This document shows positions 45,744 through 53,746 of a stretch of DNA of 64,000 nucleotides, in pieces. The first letter of the stretch is position 1. Each line of letters opens with the position of its first letter. Under the pieces are notes generated by a model. It was not told the origin of the DNA. It saw nothing but the letters and a program-made list of their open reading frames with translations, and searched no databases. Made by a program: the position numbers and the translations under genes. The stretch comes from Deltaproteobacteria bacterium (lineage in GTDB: Bacteria > Myxococcota_A > UBA9160 > UBA4427), in the NCBI GenBank assembly GCA_016713665.1, contig JADJOR010000002.1, positions 434,001-498,000 on the forward strand, written 5' to 3'.

Positions 45744-46709
45744 TCAGGCGAGGCGGCGGATCGGGCGGCCTGCGCGAAAGGCGACCAGGGCCTCGACGGC
45801 CGTGGTGTAGAAGACGCGGTAGGTCTCCTGGCTGACGTAGCCCATATGGGGCGTGAGGAGGGTATTCGGGAGCTCGCGGAGGGGGTGGTCGGTCGGCAGG
45901 GGCTCGCGGTCGAAGACGTCGAGGGCGGCGCCGGCGATCCGGCGCGTGCGGAGGGCTTCGATCAGGGCCGGCTCGTCGACGACGGGGCCGCGGGAGGTGT
46001 TCACGAGGAGGGCGCTCGGCTTCATGCGCGCGAATTCGCCGGCCCCGACGTAGCCGATCGAGCGGGGTGAGAGCTTGAGCTGGACGGTGACGACGTCGCT
46101 CTCCGCGAAGAAGCGCTCGTAATCGACCGACTCGACGCCGGCCTCCGCGGCGGCCTCCGCGCTCAGGTTGCGGCTCCAGGCGATCGGCTTCATGCCGAAG
46201 GCCCGGGCCAGCGGCAGGATCGCGCGGCCGAGGTTGCCGAGGCCGAGGATGCCCAGGGTCTTGCCCGCGAGCAGCGGGGGCAGCGAGACCTGCCAGCCGC
46301 CCGCGCGGATCGCGGCGTCCTCGTCATGGACGCGACGGGCGAGGGCGAGGATCATCGCCCAGATGTGCTCGACGGTCGTGGCGAGGCCGGGGCCGTTCTC
46401 GCTGCCGCAGACGATGATGCCTCGGGCTTTCGCCGTCTCGAAGTCGATCGTCTGATGGAACATGCCCGTCGCGATGAGGAGCTTCAGCCGGGGCAGGCGG
46501 GCGAGCAGCGAGCCGGGAAAGGGCGTCCGCTCGCGCATCGCAACGATCGCGTCGAAGTCGGCGAGCCGGGCGACGAGGGCGTCCTCGTCGGCGAGATGAT
46601 CGGCGAAGAAGACGAGCTCCCCGTCCGCTCGCGCCGGCGACCAATCGGCCATCTCCGCCGCGACGCGCTGGAAGTCGTCGATCACCGCGACCCGGAATCG
46701 CCGGCTCAC
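45744..46709 (-). CDS. D-2-hydroxyacid dehydrogenase family protein
   Basis: 321 residues from GTG 46709, ten bases after the stop of the amidohydrolase gene upstream, so co-translated. NAD-binding loop GLGNLG (156-161). Catalytic triad of the family: Arg240 in NTSRG, Glu269 in DREPLP and His288 in TPHMG. The catalytic His/Glu pair is intact, so a true dehydrogenase is expected. It oxidises or reduces a 2-hydroxy/2-keto acid; with the amidohydrolase it may process a ring-fission product (inferred). Confidence 0.9.
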   Translation of the reverse strand: MSRRFRVAVIDDFQRVAAEMADWSPARADGELVFFADHLADEDALVARLADFDAIVAMRERTPFPGSLLARLPRLKLLIATGMFHQTIDFETAKARGIIVCGSENGPGLATTVEHIWAMILALARRVHDEDAAIRAGGWQVSLPPLLAGKTLGILGLGNLGRAILPLARAFGMKPIAWSRNLSAEAAAEAGVESVDYERFFAESDVVTVQLKLSPRSIGYVGAGEFARMKPSALLVNTSRGPVVDEPALIEALRTRRIAGAALDVFDREPLPTDHPLRELPNTLLTPHMGYVSQETYRVFYTTAVEALVAFRAGRPIRRLA

Positions 46710-46719
46710 TGGCGCGGGA

Positions 46720-47865
46720 TCACGCGCGGAGTGCCGCGAGATCGAAGCCGTAGAGCTTCGCCACGTTGTCGCAGGTGATCGCCTGGCGATCCTTCTGCGG
46801 CACGTCGGCGAGGACGCGCTCGAGAATTTCGCGGGAGCGCGGGAAGGTCGACTCGGTATGGGGATAGTCGCTGCCCCACATCAGCGTTCCGAGCCCGACG
46901 GTCTCGCGCTCGCGCATCCCGATCGCGTCCTCCTGGAAGCTCATGAAGCACTGGCGCTTGAAGTAGTCGGAGGGCAGGGCGCTCTTGTCGGCGAAGCGGT
47001 GCCAGTTGCCGCGGACCGGGCGTTGCGTGTAGGTGTAGTCCATCTGGAACAGGAAGAAGGGCGCCCAGGACACCTCGTGCTCGACCGAGCCGATGCGGAG
47101 CTTCGGATGGCGCTCGAAGACGCCGGCGAAGATCATCTCGCCGATCGACTTGCGGACGAAGTGGTCCTGCAGATAGAAGGCCGAGGGCTTGACGTCCTTG
47201 ATGCTCGTCTGCGTCGTGTCGACGGAGGCGACGCCGCGCCCCGTCGCGACGTGCATCGAGATCGGCATCGCGAGATCCTCGGCCGCGGACCAGAACGGCT
47301 CGTAGATGGGGAGGTCGTAGCCGCGGTCGGCGGGCGGGAGCACCGTGATCATCGCCCCGGCGAGCCCCTTCTTGCGACAGCGTTCGAGCTCGGCAATGGC
47401 CTCCTTCGGATCGTCGACGTTGATCAGCGCGATGCCCTTGAGCCGGAGCGGATCCTCGCTGCAGAAGTCCGCGATGTAGTCGTTGTAGGCGCGCATCGCC
47501 GCCGAGCAGAGACCCGAGTCGGGGATGCTGTAGAGCAGCATCGCCTCGCTCGGGTAGATGACCGACGCCTCGACGCCGTCCTCGCGATTCTCTTCGACAT
47601 AGCGCTTCGGATCGTAGGCCGCCGGGCGCACGTCCTCGAAATGCGCCTCGATCACGAGCTCGGAGGACGCCTTCTCGAAGCGATCCCCGGTCTGGATCCC
47701 GAGGAAGGACATCGAGTGCTTGCCGTCCATCACCCACCAATCACCCTTCTCCTCGCGCACGACGTGGGGCGCGCGGTCGCGATAGCCACGGTCGATGCGC
47801 TCCGTCCAGAGATCCGGCGGCTCGATGATGTGGGAGTCCGAGGAGATGAGGATCGATCCGGCCAT
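46720..47865 (-). CDS. Amidohydrolase family 2 protein (3 of 4)
   Basis: 381 residues from ATG 47865 with GGAGG 5 bases upstream; the long open frame beyond is non-coding. N-terminal metal site ISSDSHIIEPPDLW, mid-barrel MHVATGRG, GSVEHEVSWAPF and C-terminal MWGSDYPHTEST. Same family as 27023, 32999 and 48763, with its own insertions (YVEENREDGVEA). Upstream of, and almost touching, a D-2-hydroxyacid dehydrogenase; divergent from an alpha/beta hydrolase. The pairing suggests hydrolysis or decarboxylation followed by oxidation. Confidence 0.88.
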   Translation of the reverse strand: MAGSILISSDSHIIEPPDLWTERIDRGYRDRAPHVVREEKGDWWVMDGKHSMSFLGIQTGDRFEKASSELVIEAHFEDVRPAAYDPKRYVEENREDGVEASVIYPSEAMLLYSIPDSGLCSAAMRAYNDYIADFCSEDPLRLKGIALINVDDPKEAIAELERCRKKGLAGAMITVLPPADRGYDLPIYEPFWSAAEDLAMPISMHVATGRGVASVDTTQTSIKDVKPSAFYLQDHFVRKSIGEMIFAGVFERHPKLRIGSVEHEVSWAPFFLFQMDYTYTQRPVRGNWHRFADKSALPSDYFKRQCFMSFQEDAIGMRERETVGLGTLMWGSDYPHTESTFPRSREILERVLADVPQKDRQAITCDNVAKLYGFDLAALRA

Positions 47866-48009
47866 GCTTGCCTCCGCCTGGGTCGCGTCGCGTCGGCTCT
47901 TCGACGCAGGTCTTCCGCTTCGCAGCCAACGATACCACCCGCAATCGGAGCCGCCGGGCGTGCCCCCGGTCGTCTTTGCGCGGCTGGGCGAGCGTGTCAT
48001 GCTCGCGAG

Positions 48010-48711
48010 ATGGCGGTCTTCGCTCTCGTCCACGGCTCGATGCACGGCGGCTGGTGCTGGCGCGATCTCGTGCCGGAGCTCGAGCGCCGGGGGCATCGCG
48101 CGGTGGCGCCGGATCTGCCCTGCGAGGACGCGGACGCGGGGCTCGCCGAGTACGCCGACGCGGTCGAGGCCGCCCTCGCGGGCGTGCCGGGGGGCGACGC
48201 GCCGATCCTGGTCGGCCACTCGCTCGGGAGCCGCACGATCCCGGTCGTGGCGACGCGAAGGCCCGGCGCGCGGATGATCTTTCTCTGCAGCGTGCCGACG
48301 GGAGTCGGCGCGGTCGATGCCGAGGCCTTCGCCGGGATGGTGACGCCCGAGTACGCGACGGCGCGTTTCCATGAGCGCGGGGACGGCGCGAAGCGGATCG
48401 ACGCCGAGGCCGCGCGGAGCGTCTTCTACGGGGCGTGCGATGCGGCGACGGCGCAGTGGGCGGCGGCTCGGCTGCGCTGGCAGGGCGCGCGCCCGCTCGC
48501 GGAGCCCGCGCCGTTCGCGCGTTGGCCCGAGGTGCCGCTCGACGTCGTGCTGACCCGCGACGACCGGACGGTCCGCTTCGACTGGGCCGCGAAGGAGGCG
48601 GAGCGCTGGCTCGCCGGGCGACCGCTGCGGGTCCTGCCCGGGGATCACTCGCCGTTTCTCTGCGGCCCGGCGCTGCTCGCGGACGCGCTCGAGGCCTGCC
48701 TCGCCGACTGA
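48010..48711 (+). CDS. Alpha/beta hydrolase
   Basis: 233 residues from ATG 48010. Oxyanion/strand motif VHGSMHGGWCWRDL near the N-terminus, nucleophile elbow GHSLGS with Ser71, and catalytic His in LPGDHSPFL near the C-terminus. The small size and HGSMHGGWCW signature resemble plant-like methylesterase/EstC-type carboxylesterases of bacteria. Hydrolyses an ester or lactone. Divergent from the amidohydrolase at 46720, with 144 bases between the starts; no strong SD is visible upstream of the ATG. Confidence 0.87.
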   Translation: MAVFALVHGSMHGGWCWRDLVPELERRGHRAVAPDLPCEDADAGLAEYADAVEAALAGVPGGDAPILVGHSLGSRTIPVVATRRPGARMIFLCSVPTGVGAVDAEAFAGMVTPEYATARFHERGDGAKRIDAEAARSVFYGACDAATAQWAAARLRWQGARPLAEPAPFARWPEVPLDVVLTRDDRTVRFDWAAKEAERWLAGRPLRVLPGDHSPFLCGPALLADALEACLAD

Positions 48712-48762
48712 GCCGTCCCGGCTCCGTTTCTGGACCCGGGACGGCTCGGCGAGCGGACTGAA

Positions 48763-49944
48763 TCAGGCGGGCCGGCGCTCGATCAGCGAGAGCCCGTTGT
48801 CGCGCATGATCAGCCGGATCTCGTCCTTCGAGAAGCCGTGCAGGTCGTTCACGAAGGAGACCGGGTCGGCCAGGCCCTCGGCGTGGGGATAGTCGGAGCC
48901 GAACAGGATGTGGTCGGAGCCGATCGCTTCGCGCAGCGCCGGGAGATCGTCCTCGTAGTAGGGCGAGACCCAGACGTGCTTCGCGAAGGTCTCGAGCGGA
49001 TCCTGCTTGAAGGCGTAGGGCATCTGACCGTAGGCCTTCTTCAGCTTCTGCAGCATCGGATGGACCCAGGAGCTTCCCTGCTCGATCGTCGCGAAGCGCA
49101 GGTTCGGGAAGCGATCGAAGAGCCCGTCACAGATCAGCGTCACCATGAAGTCCGCCGACGGGCTCGCCGACAGACACAGCCGCTTCGGCTGGAAGTCGAA
49201 GGCCTGGAACTCGCCGTTGCCGCCCCACATCTCCGTGATCGGGAGGTAGCCCGAGTCGCCCGAATGGCAGGCGACCGTGATGCCCGAGTCGTTCACCTTC
49301 TGCCAGAACGCGTCGAAGCGGCGGTCGGCGGGGGACACGAAGCCGGTCGACGTGTGGACCGGCGCCGAGCGCATGTTGAAGGCGCGCGCGTCGTGGGCGA
49401 GAGCGAAGTCGAGCTCCGCCATCGCGGCCTCGGGATCGATCAACGAGATGTAGGGCGTCGAGAAGATCCGGTTGCGATAGTTGAAGCCCCACTCCTCCTC
49501 GAGCCAGCTATTGAACGCCCGGAACGCCGCGACGGCCGCGGCCGGATCGCCGATCAGCGCCTCTTCCATGCCGACCGCGAGGGTCGGGAACATGAAGCAG
49601 GCGTCGATCTCCTGACTGTCGAGCTGGGCGAGGCGCGCGTTGCGATTGCGGTAGGCGGGATGGATCGGCTCGAGCTCGCCGAAGATGTCGCGGATGCTCT
49701 TGCCCTCCTGGTTCCGGCCGCGGAAGTACTCGTCGAGGCAGCCCGGCCTGGCGACGGGGTCGAAGGTCGGATTCGGGATGAAGCGATTGATCCTGCCCCC
49801 GACGAGCAGGCACTTGCGGCCTTTGACGTCGGCCCACTGCATCGCACGCTTCGCCATGTGCGGATCGATGTGGCGCGTGAAGGCGTCTTCGGCCTCGTAG
49901 TAGTGGTGGTCTGCGTCGAAGGCGGCATAGCCGAGTCGGGTCAT
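48763..49944 (-). CDS. Amidohydrolase family 2 protein (4 of 4)
   Basis: 393 residues from ATG 49944. It is the closest relative of the protein at 27023: both begin with a ...D-A-D-x-HYYE segment (FDADHHYYEAED here, VDADNHYYEP there), both have a FNSW/FNRY-IEEEWG-like stretch and end with ILFGSDYPHAEG. ATIEQGSSWVHP matches SIENGSDWVP. So the two are paralogs distinct from 32999 and 46720. It is divergent from the TetR gene, and the palindromic operator and AT-rich promoter between them (50040-50110) suggest control by that regulator. Confidence 0.88.
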   Translation of the reverse strand: MTRLGYAAFDADHHYYEAEDAFTRHIDPHMAKRAMQWADVKGRKCLLVGGRINRFIPNPTFDPVARPGCLDEYFRGRNQEGKSIRDIFGELEPIHPAYRNRNARLAQLDSQEIDACFMFPTLAVGMEEALIGDPAAAVAAFRAFNSWLEEEWGFNYRNRIFSTPYISLIDPEAAMAELDFALAHDARAFNMRSAPVHTSTGFVSPADRRFDAFWQKVNDSGITVACHSGDSGYLPITEMWGGNGEFQAFDFQPKRLCLSASPSADFMVTLICDGLFDRFPNLRFATIEQGSSWVHPMLQKLKKAYGQMPYAFKQDPLETFAKHVWVSPYYEDDLPALREAIGSDHILFGSDYPHAEGLADPVSFVNDLHGFSKDEIRLIMRDNGLSLIERRPA

Positions 49945-50061
49945 GGGAAGGTCCTCGTGATGATGGGGGGAGCCGAGATAGCGGCCGGCTCCGGTGGGTC
50001 CCCGCCGTCCGCGGCGGACGGTCGGGGCAGGTGCGGAGCCGATGGTGAATAATTTTGGACG

Positions 50062-50078
50062 ATTTTTCAATGAAAAAT
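50062..50078. promoter_or_regulatory. Candidate TetR operator
   Basis: Perfect 17-base palindrome ATTTTTCA-A-TGAAAAAT inside the only strongly AT-rich stretch of the region (50040-50110), between the divergent amidohydrolase (49944) and tetR (50186) genes. Size and position fit autoregulation plus control of the amidohydrolase. Confidence 0.6.
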
Positions 50079-50149
50079 TCCGGGCAGGATCTTCACTTTT
50101 ATGCAAAACTCGGGTCGGCTGTGCCCTTCCGGGGCAGCGGGGGGGGCGA

Positions 50150-50169
50150 GGGGGGGGGGGGGGGGGGGG
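50150..50169 (+). repeat. G20 homopolymer tract in tetR leader
   Basis: Twenty consecutive G, preceded by a G8 run at 50139-50146, ending 16 bases before the tetR start codon. Could vary in length by slippage, or be inflated by sequencing chemistry. Confidence 0.7.
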
Positions 50170-50185
50170 AGGCGACGGGATTTCG

Positions 50186-50782
50186 ATGAGCATCCGACAG
50201 CAGGGCCGGGAGCAGCGACTCCAGCGCATCGTCGATGCGGCCCGAGGCTGCTTCGCCGAGCAGGGCTTCGCGGGGACCACCGTCGAGGCGATCGCCGCGC
50301 GGGCCTCGGTCTCGAACGGTCTGCTCTACAAGCATTTCCAGGGCAAGGAGCATCTCTTCCAGGTCGTCGTGACCGACATCGTCCGCGACTGGGTGCGCGC
50401 GCTCGTGCCGGCGGAGTCCGAGGGACTCGGGCCGACCCAGAAGCTCGAGGCGATGTTCCGGCGCTCGGTCGCCTTCTGTCGGACCAATCCGCTGCTGCCC
50501 GCCGTGCTCTCGGGGGACAAGCGCTTCGAGCTCGTGCGCATCGGCAGTCCCGATCGCGGCCGCGTCCACGCCCACCGTCAGCTCGTCGCGAGCGTGCTCG
50601 CCGACGGCATCGCGAAGGGCGAGTTCCGCGCCGATCTCGAGGTCGACGTGACGGCCGATCTGATCCAGCACATCCACGCCGAGTACGCCTCGCGTGCCTA
50701 TCGGAATGATCCCGAATTCCCCTACGATGACGCTCTGGTCGACGCCGCCGTGCGCTTCATCCACGCGGCGGTGCGGGCCTGA
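50186..50782 (+). CDS. TetR/AcrR family transcriptional regulator
   Basis: 198 residues from ATG 50186; an open frame reaches further upstream through the G tract, encoding only Gly runs. The N-terminal helix-turn-helix is clear: QRIVDAARGCFAEQGFAGTT then VEAIAARASVSNGLLYKHF, followed by GKEHLFQ. The C-terminal ligand domain is unclassified. Likely represses the divergent amidohydrolase gene and its own operon with the TIM-barrel gene 13 bases downstream, through the palindrome at 50062-50078 (inferred). Confidence 0.9.
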   Translation: MSIRQQGREQRLQRIVDAARGCFAEQGFAGTTVEAIAARASVSNGLLYKHFQGKEHLFQVVVTDIVRDWVRALVPAESEGLGPTQKLEAMFRRSVAFCRTNPLLPAVLSGDKRFELVRIGSPDRGRVHAHRQLVASVLADGIAKGEFRADLEVDVTADLIQHIHAEYASRAYRNDPEFPYDDALVDAAVRFIHAAVRA

Positions 50783-50794
50783 ACGGGGGGCGCC

Positions 50795-51598
50795 GTGACG
50801 CAGCTCTGCTTCAACCTCTTCAACGAATCGGCCTGGTTCGGGCCCACGCCGGATCTTCCCCGACAGATCCGCGCGGCGGCCTCGGCGGGGTTCGACTCGG
50901 TCGGGCTCGACACGTTCTCCCTCGCGCGGCTCGTCGAGTCCGGGGAGCGGGTCGAGGCGATCGCGGAGCTGATCGGACGTCTCGGGCTGCGGTGTCCCGA
51001 GATCGCGGCGCTCCTGATCGGCGACGATCCGGGGGAGACCGAGGCGCAGCTCACGCTGCTCGAGCAGGCGGTCCGGGTCCTGCGACCCGATTGGATCCTC
51101 GTGAACTCGCATCTGCAGCCGTCGGCGCAGACCGCGGGCGAGTTCCGCCGCGCGGCGGATCGACTGGGCGCGCTCGGCGCGGGGCTCGCGGTCGAGTATC
51201 TGGCGATCAGCCCGGGCATCCGGTCCATCGCGGGGGCGCTCGACCTGATCGATCGCTCGGGCGCCGCGAATGCCGGCGTCCTCGTCGATACCTGGCATTT
51301 CTTCCTCGGCCCCGACGATTGGGACGACCTCGCGAAGCTCCCTCTCGAGCGGCTCGCCTACGTCCAGTTCGACGACCATCCGGCGATCGTCGGCGACGAC
51401 CTCCGCGAGGAGACGCTCCATCGACGCGTCTTTCCCGGCGAGGGGCTCTTCGATCTCGAGCGCTTCAGCCGGACGCTGCGCGCGCGCGGCTTCGACGGCC
51501 TCGTCAGCGTCGAAGTCCTGTCGCAGGCCTGGCGCGGGGGGAATATCGAGGAGTTCGTCCGACGGGCCCATCGATCGACTGCGCCGTATTGGCGCTGA
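50795..51598 (+). CDS. Sugar phosphate isomerase/epimerase-like TIM barrel protein
   Basis: 267 residues from GTG 50795, 13 bases after tetR, so in one operon. Xylose-isomerase-like TIM barrel (AP endonuclease 2 superfamily): LPRQIRAAASAGFDSVGL, LAVEYLA, NAGVLVDTWHFF (metal ligand region), YVQFDDHP and GLVSVEVLS. Family members isomerise keto-sugars or hydroxypyruvate-like compounds or act as myo-inosose dehydratases and 3-dehydroshikimate dehydratases. With the catabolic neighbours, a dehydratase or isomerase role is plausible. Regulation probably by the adjacent TetR. Confidence 0.82.
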   Translation: MTQLCFNLFNESAWFGPTPDLPRQIRAAASAGFDSVGLDTFSLARLVESGERVEAIAELIGRLGLRCPEIAALLIGDDPGETEAQLTLLEQAVRVLRPDWILVNSHLQPSAQTAGEFRRAADRLGALGAGLAVEYLAISPGIRSIAGALDLIDRSGAANAGVLVDTWHFFLGPDDWDDLAKLPLERLAYVQFDDHPAIVGDDLREETLHRRVFPGEGLFDLERFSRTLRARGFDGLVSVEVLSQAWRGGNIEEFVRRAHRSTAPYWR

Positions 51599-51692
51599 TT
51601 TCGCGTCGGGGACGTTCCACGGCGGACGTCGCCAGGCGAACCTCGCGGCGCGGTCGTCGCCGTGCCGCGAGTCGGACCCGCTTTCGGATCCT

Positions 51693-51995
51693 TCAGAGGA
51701 GGACTTCGAAGCCCTCGAACTGGGGATGACCCAGATAGGTCCCCTGCGGCGCGCGGGCCTGGGCGTGGGCTTTGCGGAAGGACTCGGATTCGGTCCAGGC
51801 CTCGAAGTCCTGGCGCGAGCCCCAGACCGAGTGGGACGCATAGAGCGTCGCCTCTTCGTCCTGCGGCCCCTTCAACAGATGGAACTCGCGAAAGCCCGGC
51901 ACGCCTTCGAGGTAGGAGTCGCGCTTGCGCCAGAGCTCTTCGAAGACCTCTTCACGACCGCGGGCGATCCGGAAGCGATTCATGGCGATGAACAT
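51693..51995 (-). CDS. Antibiotic biosynthesis monooxygenase (ABM/HmoA-like) protein
   Basis: 100 residues from ATG 51995 with AAGGAG 6 bases upstream, two bases after the end of the TauD gene, so translationally linked. Ferredoxin-like ABM fold: MFIAMNRFRIARGREEVFEE, VPGFREFHLLKG and SHSVWGSRQDFEAW. The pattern resembles HmoA/IsdG haem-degrading proteins (Asn6, Trp and His positions present), but cofactor-free quinol monooxygenases share it. Haem or a quinol could be the substrate. Confidence 0.8.
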   Translation of the reverse strand: MFIAMNRFRIARGREEVFEELWRKRDSYLEGVPGFREFHLLKGPQDEEATLYASHSVWGSRQDFEAWTESESFRKAHAQARAPQGTYLGHPQFEGFEVLL

Positions 51996-51997
51996 GG

Positions 51998-52900
51998 TCA
52001 GCTCCTTCGCGGCGCGACGTCGGGGAGCGGGCGTTCGATCGGCGAGATGGGCTGGGCGCGCTCGCCCGCTTTCGGGATCGCGACCGGGAGCGGAGCCTCG
52101 ATCGTGACCTGATAGAGCCGTCGAGAGCCCGAGAAATCCGGCACCGCATAATGTTGCACGCAGCGATTGTCCCAGAGCGCGAGCGTGCCGGGCTTCCAGT
52201 GATGGCGGCACGCGAATTTCGGCAGCTGGGTCAGTGTCCGCAGGCGCGCGAGCACGAGCTCGGTCTCCTCGGGCAGCAGCTCGGCGAAGTCCTGGACGTG
52301 GTGGGCGCTGTAGAGCAGGACCTTGCGACCGGAGTCCGGATGGGTCCCGACGAGCGGGAAGCGTGCCTCGTCGCGGACGCGACCGCCGTTGCCGGTGTTG
52401 CGGTGGATCGCGGTCAGGCCGTCGAGGAGCTGCTGCATGCCCGGCGAGAACGACTCGTAGATGCGGTAGTTGTTGACGAAGATGGTGTCGCCGCCGCCGT
52501 CCGCCGCACACTCGACCATGTTGAGCGTGCAGATGCCGCAGGGCACGAAGTCCGGATCGTAGTCGCAATGCCAGACCGCCGAGACGCCGTCGACCGGGAT
52601 CACGACGACGACCTCTTCGTCGGAGCCCTCGAGGACCCGCGGCCGCTCGGGATGCTTCTGCACCGTCCCGAGCTGGCGCATGAAGGCGCGCTGCTCGTCG
52701 GGGGAGAGCGACTGGTCCGGGAAGAAGAGCACGAGGCGTTCGCGGATCAGGCGCCGGATCGCCGCGACGGCGTCCGGCTCGAGGGCCTTGCGCAGGTCGA
52801 CGCCCCGGACCTCGGCGCCGATCGAGCCGCTCGAGGGCTCGATCTTCCACGCGTCGGATGATTTGCCTTCGAGGATCGGGCGGACCGTGGATTGCGTCAT
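51998..52900 (-). CDS. TauD/TfdA family alpha-ketoglutarate-dependent dioxygenase
   Basis: 300 residues, ATG 52900. Iron ligands: His111 and Asp113 in WHCDYD, distal His250 in NRCVQHYA, and the ketoglutarate-binding Arg in FSGSRRLYQV (Arg260/261). Substrate-side residues vary. Family members hydroxylate taurine, 2,4-D, alkyl sulfates or carnitine-type compounds. In one operon with the ABM protein downstream; divergent from the dienelactone hydrolase gene at 53000. Confidence 0.9.
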   Translation of the reverse strand: MTQSTVRPILEGKSSDAWKIEPSSGSIGAEVRGVDLRKALEPDAVAAIRRLIRERLVLFFPDQSLSPDEQRAFMRQLGTVQKHPERPRVLEGSDEEVVVVIPVDGVSAVWHCDYDPDFVPCGICTLNMVECAADGGGDTIFVNNYRIYESFSPGMQQLLDGLTAIHRNTGNGGRVRDEARFPLVGTHPDSGRKVLLYSAHHVQDFAELLPEETELVLARLRTLTQLPKFACRHHWKPGTLALWDNRCVQHYAVPDFSGSRRLYQVTIEAPLPVAIPKAGERAQPISPIERPLPDVAPRRS

Positions 52901-52999
52901 GACGGACCTCTTCGATGGTTGGTCGGCGATCGAGACGGTAGGCTACCCGCCGAGAAGCGAGCAACCACGAAGCGGGACGAGGCGGGGAGTCGAAGAGCC

Positions 53000-53746
53000 A
53001 TGAATGGAGCGCGCATCCAGATCGAGGCCGCCGACGGGACGATCCCCTGCCGGACTTATCATCCGCCGATCGGCGAAGCACGGGCCTGGCCGGCCGTCGT
53101 CTACCTCATGGACGGCATGGGGATCCGGCCGACGCTCCTCGGCGCAGCCGAGAAGCTCGCGGGGGAGGGCTTCTACGTGCTCGTCCCCGACCTCTACTAC
53201 CGCGGTCGACCCTATGCGCCCTTCGACCATTCGACCCTTCAGGACGATCCCGTCGAGCAGCAGCGGGTCATGGGGCTCGTGAAGCTCGTGACCAACGACG
53301 GCGTCATGCGCGATCTGCGGGCCTTCTTCGATTTCTTCGATCGGCAGGCCGAAGTCCAGGGCAGCCGGGTCGGCTGTGTCGGCTACTGCATGGGCGGGCC
53401 GCTCGCGCTCTACGCCGCCGGGACGTTCCCCGAGCGCGTGACTGCCGCCGCCTCGATCCACGGAGCCAACCTCGCGACCGACCGCCCCGACAGCCCCCAT
53501 CTGCTCGCGGAGAAGATGACGGGCGAGCTCTATCTCGGCGTCGCCGAGCACGATCCCTACATCATCCCGGGCGAGACCGAGCGCATCGACGCGGCGCTCC
53601 GCGAGGCCGGCGCGAGCTATCGGCTCGAGCGCTATCCCGGCTGCCATCACGGCTTCGCCCTGCCGGGCGCCCACGGCTACGACACGAAGGCCGACGGGCT
53701 GCATCGCCAGCGGATCGTCGACCTGTTCCGGCGCAATCTCGGGTGA
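53000..53746 (+). CDS. Dienelactone hydrolase family protein
   Basis: 248 residues from ATG 53000. Alpha/beta hydrolase with Cys nucleophile: GYCMGG (Cys130), Asp185 in AEHDPY and His217 in CHHGF, the triad of carboxymethylenebutenolidase. Such enzymes open dienelactones formed in aromatic (modified ortho) pathways. The stop overlaps the start of the DUF3604 gene (GTGA at 53743-53746). First gene of a plus-strand run to 57904. Divergent from the TauD dioxygenase. Confidence 0.9.
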   Translation: MNGARIQIEAADGTIPCRTYHPPIGEARAWPAVVYLMDGMGIRPTLLGAAEKLAGEGFYVLVPDLYYRGRPYAPFDHSTLQDDPVEQQRVMGLVKLVTNDGVMRDLRAFFDFFDRQAEVQGSRVGCVGYCMGGPLALYAAGTFPERVTAAASIHGANLATDRPDSPHLLAEKMTGELYLGVAEHDPYIIPGETERIDAALREAGASYRLERYPGCHHGFALPGAHGYDTKADGLHRQRIVDLFRRNLG

